Of a stretch of DNA of 64,000 nt, positions 61,223 to 64,000 are shown one piece after another (position 1 is the first letter of the stretch; the number at the start of each line of letters is the position of its first letter). The position numbers were made by a program, and so were the translations under genes. A model generated the notes under the pieces. That model was not told the origin of the DNA. It was given only the letters and a program-made list of their open reading frames with translations, and ran no database searches. Source of the stretch: Lacipirellula limnantheis. Its GTDB lineage: Bacteria; Planctomycetota; Planctomycetia; Pirellulales; Lacipirellulaceae. The stretch is taken from positions 6,504,028 to 6,568,027 of the forward strand of contig NZ_CP036339.1 in the NCBI RefSeq assembly GCF_007746075.1, in the 5' to 3' direction.

Positions 61223-61314
61223 TAGCCGGAGGCCCACGGCCTCCGGGCGGCGCCACCAAGCGACGTGGCCAACCGCTCCCCCACGGCCCCCGGACCGCGT
61301 GGCGGTCCGGCTAT
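61223..61314. repeat. Palindromic element, family II
   Basis: TAGCCGGAGGCCCACGGCCT CCGGGCGGC opens it and CCCCGGACCGCGTGGCGGTC CGGCTATT closes it. Internal small palindromes (GGAGGCCCACGGCCTCC, GGACCGCGTGGCGGTCC) form two hairpins, and the ends TAGCCGG and CCGGCTA pair. Core AAGCGACGTGGCC corresponds to the 48303 copy. It lies just after hemDE. Confidence 0.65.
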
Positions 61315-61424
61315 TGGAAGATATCCAAAGAAGCGACCTGTGCCCGCGGGAAAGTGACTTCTTCCTGCCTAGAAGCTACAATTCAGGCAACCCGGTCGCT
61401 TGTCGCCCACAGGATTTCAGCGCA

Positions 61425-61676
61425 ATGGCTTCGCCCCAATCACTAGAAGTCGCCCGCCGAGCTCGACTCATCTACGACGAGCAGCTTCGCGAACAACTCG
61501 AACGCGAGCATGCGAACGAGTTCGTCGCCATCGAACCAGAATCAGCACGGTTCTTTCTTGGCGCCACCCTAAGCGAAGCGATTCAGGCTGCGCGACGCGC
61601 GTTCCCAGACCGCTTGCCTTTTGCGCTACGCATTGGCCACAACAGTACGGTCCACCTCGGAGCACTCGCCTCGTGA
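61425..61676 (+). CDS. Small protein partnered with a clan AA protease
   Basis: An 83-residue soluble protein (MASPQSLEVARRARLIYDEQ, later FVAIEPESARFFLGATLSEA and a basic end). Its stop overlaps a GTG start of the following decayed protease gene (GTGA). Small proteins of this kind commonly precede clan AA aspartic protease-like genes in bacteria and are described as conserved hypotheticals. The order resembles toxin-antitoxin loci, but no toxin activity is shown. AGGA precedes ATG 61425. Confidence 0.65.
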   Translation: MASPQSLEVARRARLIYDEQLREQLEREHANEFVAIEPESARFFLGATLSEAIQAARRAFPDRLPFALRIGHNSTVHLGALAS

Positions 61677-62034
61677 TCGGCCACGTCGATGAAGGCGACC
61701 GGGCGCTGATCCCGCTCCGCATCGCGCCGTCGGTAAAACTTATCCGCGCGACGTGCAGGCTTGGATCGATACGGCGTTCAATGGCGAGCTCGTCCTCGAC
61801 GCTACGCTGATTGCAGAGCTCGGCTTGCCCATCTCGGCAACGATCGTCGCCACCTTGGCCGATGGCTCGGCAGCAGTGCTGGAAACCTATACCTGCCAAA
61901 TTGATTGGTTCGGCGAGACCCGCCAAGTCGAAGTCATCGCCAATGCCGGATAATACCCGCTCCTTGGCATCGGTCTCCTTCTCAACCGCAAATTGACGAT
62001 CGACTACGCAACCAAAACGGTTACGTTAACGTAG
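61673..62034 (+). pseudogene. Decayed clan AA aspartic protease-like gene
   Basis: The DNA encodes a retropepsin-like small protease in two frames. GTG 61673 starts VIGHVDEGDRALIPLRI. The frame changes near 61720-61734, and continues as GKTYPRDVQAWIDTAFNGEL VLDATLIAELGLPISATIVA TLADGS, with the catalytic-type DTA in the place of DTG. An in-frame TAA at 61951 interrupts the end, after which YPLLGIGLLLNRKLTIDYAT KTVTLT follows, matching the family's LLGxxLL block. One frameshift plus one nonsense codon make it a pseudogene unless the read has errors. It overlaps the end of the convergent LOG gene. Confidence 0.7.
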
Positions 62035-63058
62035 GCACATGCTGCTTCGCCTCGTCAATCGCCGGCGGCTTCGCGTCGTTGATCAGATCAATCAACACCC
62101 GCAGCCGACCGTAATTCCGCCGATTGAAATGAAACGCCAACCGCGGCAACGTCGACAGGCTGTAGTCGTCCGCCTCTTCCTTGAACGCCTCGCGCTGCAC
62201 GAACTCGCCCTTTGCGAGGAGGTCGGTGAAGTCGCGATTGATCTCCGCCAGCGTTTCTTCCGGCAGCGCGTGCTGCAGGCGGAACACCAGCTGCTTCCGC
62301 ACGAACCGCATGCTGTGAAACACGCGGTAGAACTGCATGATCTCGCCGACCGTCTCGTCGACGGTGTCGAACACCTTGTACAGCCGGAAGTCGACGTGCG
62401 AGATCATCCGCTCGCCCCACAGATGCTTGTCGACGAACGCGTGGAAGTCTTTCCAGTAGGTGCCGCCCGGCTCGTCGAGCAGGATCACGGGCACCATGTC
62501 GCGCTTGCCAGTTTGCAATAACGTGAGCACCTCGAGCCCTTCGTCGAGCGTGCCGAACCCGCCTGGCAGGCAGACCACCGCGTCGCACTCTTTGACGAAC
62601 ATCAGCTTGCGGGTGAAGAAGTACTTCATGTTCACCAGCTTCGGGTCGTCGCGAATGATTTCGTTCGACGACTGCTCGAAGGGCAGCATGATGTTCAACC
62701 CCATCGAGTTCTCGCGCCCAGCGCCGCGATGCCCCGCCTCCATGATGCCGCTGGCGGCGCCGGTGACGACCAGCCATTGCCGCTCGGCCATCACCTTGCC
62801 CAGTTCCATCGCCTGCAGGTACGCGGGCGCATCGGTCGGCGTGCGAGCTGAGCCAAACACCGTCACTTTGCGTTTGGTTCGATAACCGGCGAAGACCTTG
62901 AACGCGTAACGCAGCTCGCGGATCGTCCGAGCCAAAATCTTGAGATCGCCCCGATCGATCCGATCGGCATGCATCTTGTCCGTCGACTCGCGCAACATCG
63001 CGATCAAGTCGGAGATGTCGTCGGGCTCCAGGGGTAGTTCGGAATCAATCGTCGACAT
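62021..63058 (-). CDS. LOG-family (TIGR00730-like) Rossmann protein
   Basis: A 345-residue protein. A helical N-terminal region (ISDLIAMLRESTDKMHADRI DRGDLKILARTIRELRYAFK VFAGY) leads to the lysine decarboxylase-like/LOG fold: KVTVFGSARTPTDAPAYLQA, WLVVTGAASGIMEAGHRGAG and the PGGFGTLDEGLEVLTLLQTG signature (PGGxGTxxE). LOG enzymes hydrolyse nucleoside 5'-monophosphates such as cytokinin ribotides, giving a free base. The catalytic Arg/Glu set appears kept. A C-terminal extension of about 90 residues includes LSTLPRLAFHFNRRNYGRLR. The cellular substrate in planctomycetes is unknown. Confidence 0.87.
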   Translation of the reverse strand: MSTIDSELPLEPDDISDLIAMLRESTDKMHADRIDRGDLKILARTIRELRYAFKVFAGYRTKRKVTVFGSARTPTDAPAYLQAMELGKVMAERQWLVVTGAASGIMEAGHRGAGRENSMGLNIMLPFEQSSNEIIRDDPKLVNMKYFFTRKLMFVKECDAVVCLPGGFGTLDEGLEVLTLLQTGKRDMVPVILLDEPGGTYWKDFHAFVDKHLWGERMISHVDFRLYKVFDTVDETVGEIMQFYRVFHSMRFVRKQLVFRLQHALPEETLAEINRDFTDLLAKGEFVQREAFKEEADDYSLSTLPRLAFHFNRRNYGRLRVLIDLINDAKPPAIDEAKQHVPTLT

Positions 63059-63180
63059 ATTTTCTCATTCAGTTTCGGCGGGAAACGGCGTCGGGAGCCT
63101 GTTGCGACTGGTTGCTCTACCATAACCGGGGCGATTTCCGGTCGCAAAAGGCTCCCGACGCCCTCCGTGCATCCATTCCT

Positions 63181-63216
63181 AACAAAAACAGCCCAGCGCA
63201 TGAGCGCCGGGCTGTT
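63181..63216 (-). terminator. Rho-independent terminator, minus strand
   Basis: ACAGCCCAGCGC (63188-63199) and GCGCCGGGCTGT (63204-63215) form a 12-position stem with one mismatch and a four-base loop; on the minus strand TTTTTGTT follows. It lies 36 bases after the stop of the 63252-63497 gene. Confidence 0.85.
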
Positions 63217-63251
63217 CGGTTGGGAGTCTTACTCAGCGGCGGCTAGTCCGC

Positions 63252-63497
63252 TCAAGCCGAGGGTCGACGATAGTATTGGTAGGCCAACAGCACTTCGTAT
63301 AGGTCTGCCGAGAGGGTGATCTCGTCGTCGTCAAAGTCGCTCAACCAGGTGCGGCGGCTGTTGACGGCGTCGGCCAGCAGCGGCAGGACCTCGCTCAGCG
63401 GCGCGGTGATGCACGGCTTGCCAGCGTTGCTGCTGACCAAGGTTGGCGCGACGGTCTCTTCCGGGCCGCGGTAAATGCGCAGGTAACTAGCTGACAT
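63252..63497 (-). CDS. Small hypothetical protein
   Basis: An 81-residue acidic protein (MSASYLRIYRGPEETVAPTL, then LSEVLPLLADAVNSRRTWLS DFDDDEITLSADLYEVLLAY). ATG 63497 is preceded by a strong GGGAGG ribosome site and it ends at a good terminator, so it is a real monocistronic gene. No domain recognised; similar short proteins appear conserved in planctomycetes in my recollection, not verified. Confidence 0.75.
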   Translation of the reverse strand: MSASYLRIYRGPEETVAPTLVSSNAGKPCITAPLSEVLPLLADAVNSRRTWLSDFDDDEITLSADLYEVLLAYQYYRRPSA

Positions 63498-63932
63498 CTC
63501 GAGGGGTCCCTCCCATCGTTGACGTTTCGGAACTAAGACGCACGGTGCGACGCACTTGGCTCATCCTTGAGCCCCACCGCCATCAATGGCGCATGCGCCC
63601 CCCTCGCTCGCATGGGGTGGTATCGTCTGGAGCGGTTTTCGACGTTAAGCCAATAGGTCTGGAAAATCGAAATGTGCCTGAAACCACTGCTAGCACGATC
63701 ATTCGGCCGTGCCGAGAAACGGACCGAGACGCCTACCGAGCCGACCAATTTCGATGAACTCGGGTGTCCAAGCAGACCTGCGGATCGGCTCGCCGAGGTC
63801 CCTGGAACGCCTCTAGAGCCCCATGCTGGCATCGCCTACGATACTCCCATGTGGCGGGACATGCGCTCTCCCAACCCGCCCCGGCCCCGCCTGGCCGGTC
63901 GCTAACCGATTCCTCTCCGCCAGCCTACTTTC
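63498..63932. other. Intergenic region, no gene recognised
   Basis: About 435 bases between divergent genes. Short frames on both strands have low-complexity translations and no ribosome sites. Near 63594-63616 a GCGCATGCGC palindrome occurs. Otherwise nothing is seen. Confidence 0.45.
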
Positions 63933-64000
63933 ATGGACTTTCGCGAACGACTCCAACGCGCCACCGTCCGCGGCCAGCAGGCCCGCGACGCTGAAGCACA
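63933..64000 (+). CDS. Start of a hypothetical gene, cut by window end
   Basis: ATG 63933 opens MDFRERLQRATVRGQQARDA EA and runs open to the last base. The charged helical start and plain codon use look like a real planctomycete gene, but only 22 residues are visible. Confidence 0.5.
   Translation, partial: MDFRERLQRATVRGQQARDAEA

Overview
The window looks like chromosomal DNA from a member of the phylum Planctomycetota, most likely the order Pirellulales. The evidence is the gene content: DUF1559 pseudopilin-like proteins, paired DUF1080 proteins, a BBP7 barrel porin, a large heme-binding CxxCH protein with HEAT repeats, Tat-exported Gfo/Idh/MocA proteins, BlaI/M56 pairs, and many ECF sigma/anti-sigma modules. 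DNA is GC-rich. I see no rRNA, tRNA, CRISPR array, transposase or prophage genes. Species identity cannot be fixed from the sequence alone.

Layout. 0.3-5.6 kb: a PEP-CTERM GH64-like glucanase, then an overlapping DUF1559-BlaI-M56 operon, a short GT2 and a prenyl/phospholipid-type methyltransferase. 5.6-10.5 kb: an exported sulfatase, a FadL/OmpP1-like porin and a DUF4239 membrane protein. 10.5-16.2 kb: a 780 bp gene-free stretch with a dense cluster of TGTCGC/GCGACA sites, two DUF1080 proteins, and a giant FecR-like membrane protein. 16.7-23.4 kb: TPR protein, a YhhN-sigma-zinc anti-sigma operon, BBP7 porin, ParA. 23.5-28.6 kb: aroB, dprA, ECF sigma factor and an anti-sigma/pseudopilin chimera. 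28.6-35.1 kb: a complete dipeptide/oligopeptide ABC importer on the minus strand. 35.4-45.6 kb: heme-binding CxxCH protein, three small FliL-like proteins around a divergent promoter, LRR protein, Gfo/Idh/MocA protein, helical-repeat protein. 45.7-54.9 kb: ECF sigma plus anti-sigma, sugar isomerase/epimerase, S49 peptidase, rlmN, PDZ protein, another sigma/anti-sigma pair. 55.1-64 kb: lgt with an inserted PDZ domain, panC-folK, a hemD-hemE fusion, a decayed clan AA protease pair, a LOG-family protein, a small hypothetical protein and the start of one more gene.

The most unusual layer is not a gene. At least five families of imperfect inverted-repeat elements of roughly 80-210 bp lie between genes. 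One family, with GGCTCCGCC/GGCGGAGCC arms and a partly conserved core, also sits in frame inside two coding sequences: the linker of the fused DppD-DppF ATPase and a surface-loop position of FolK. This resembles the protein-coding palindromic elements known from Rickettsia. It is the best candidate in the window for an undescribed system.

How the genes work together: three sigma/anti-sigma pairs of different architecture and one BlaI/M56 pair suggest heavy surface-signal regulation. Exported hydrolases, porins and the peptide importer suit a polymer-degrading aquatic or sediment lifestyle. Housekeeping genes (aroB, dprA, panC, folK, hemDE, lgt, rlmN) are scattered singly or in pairs.
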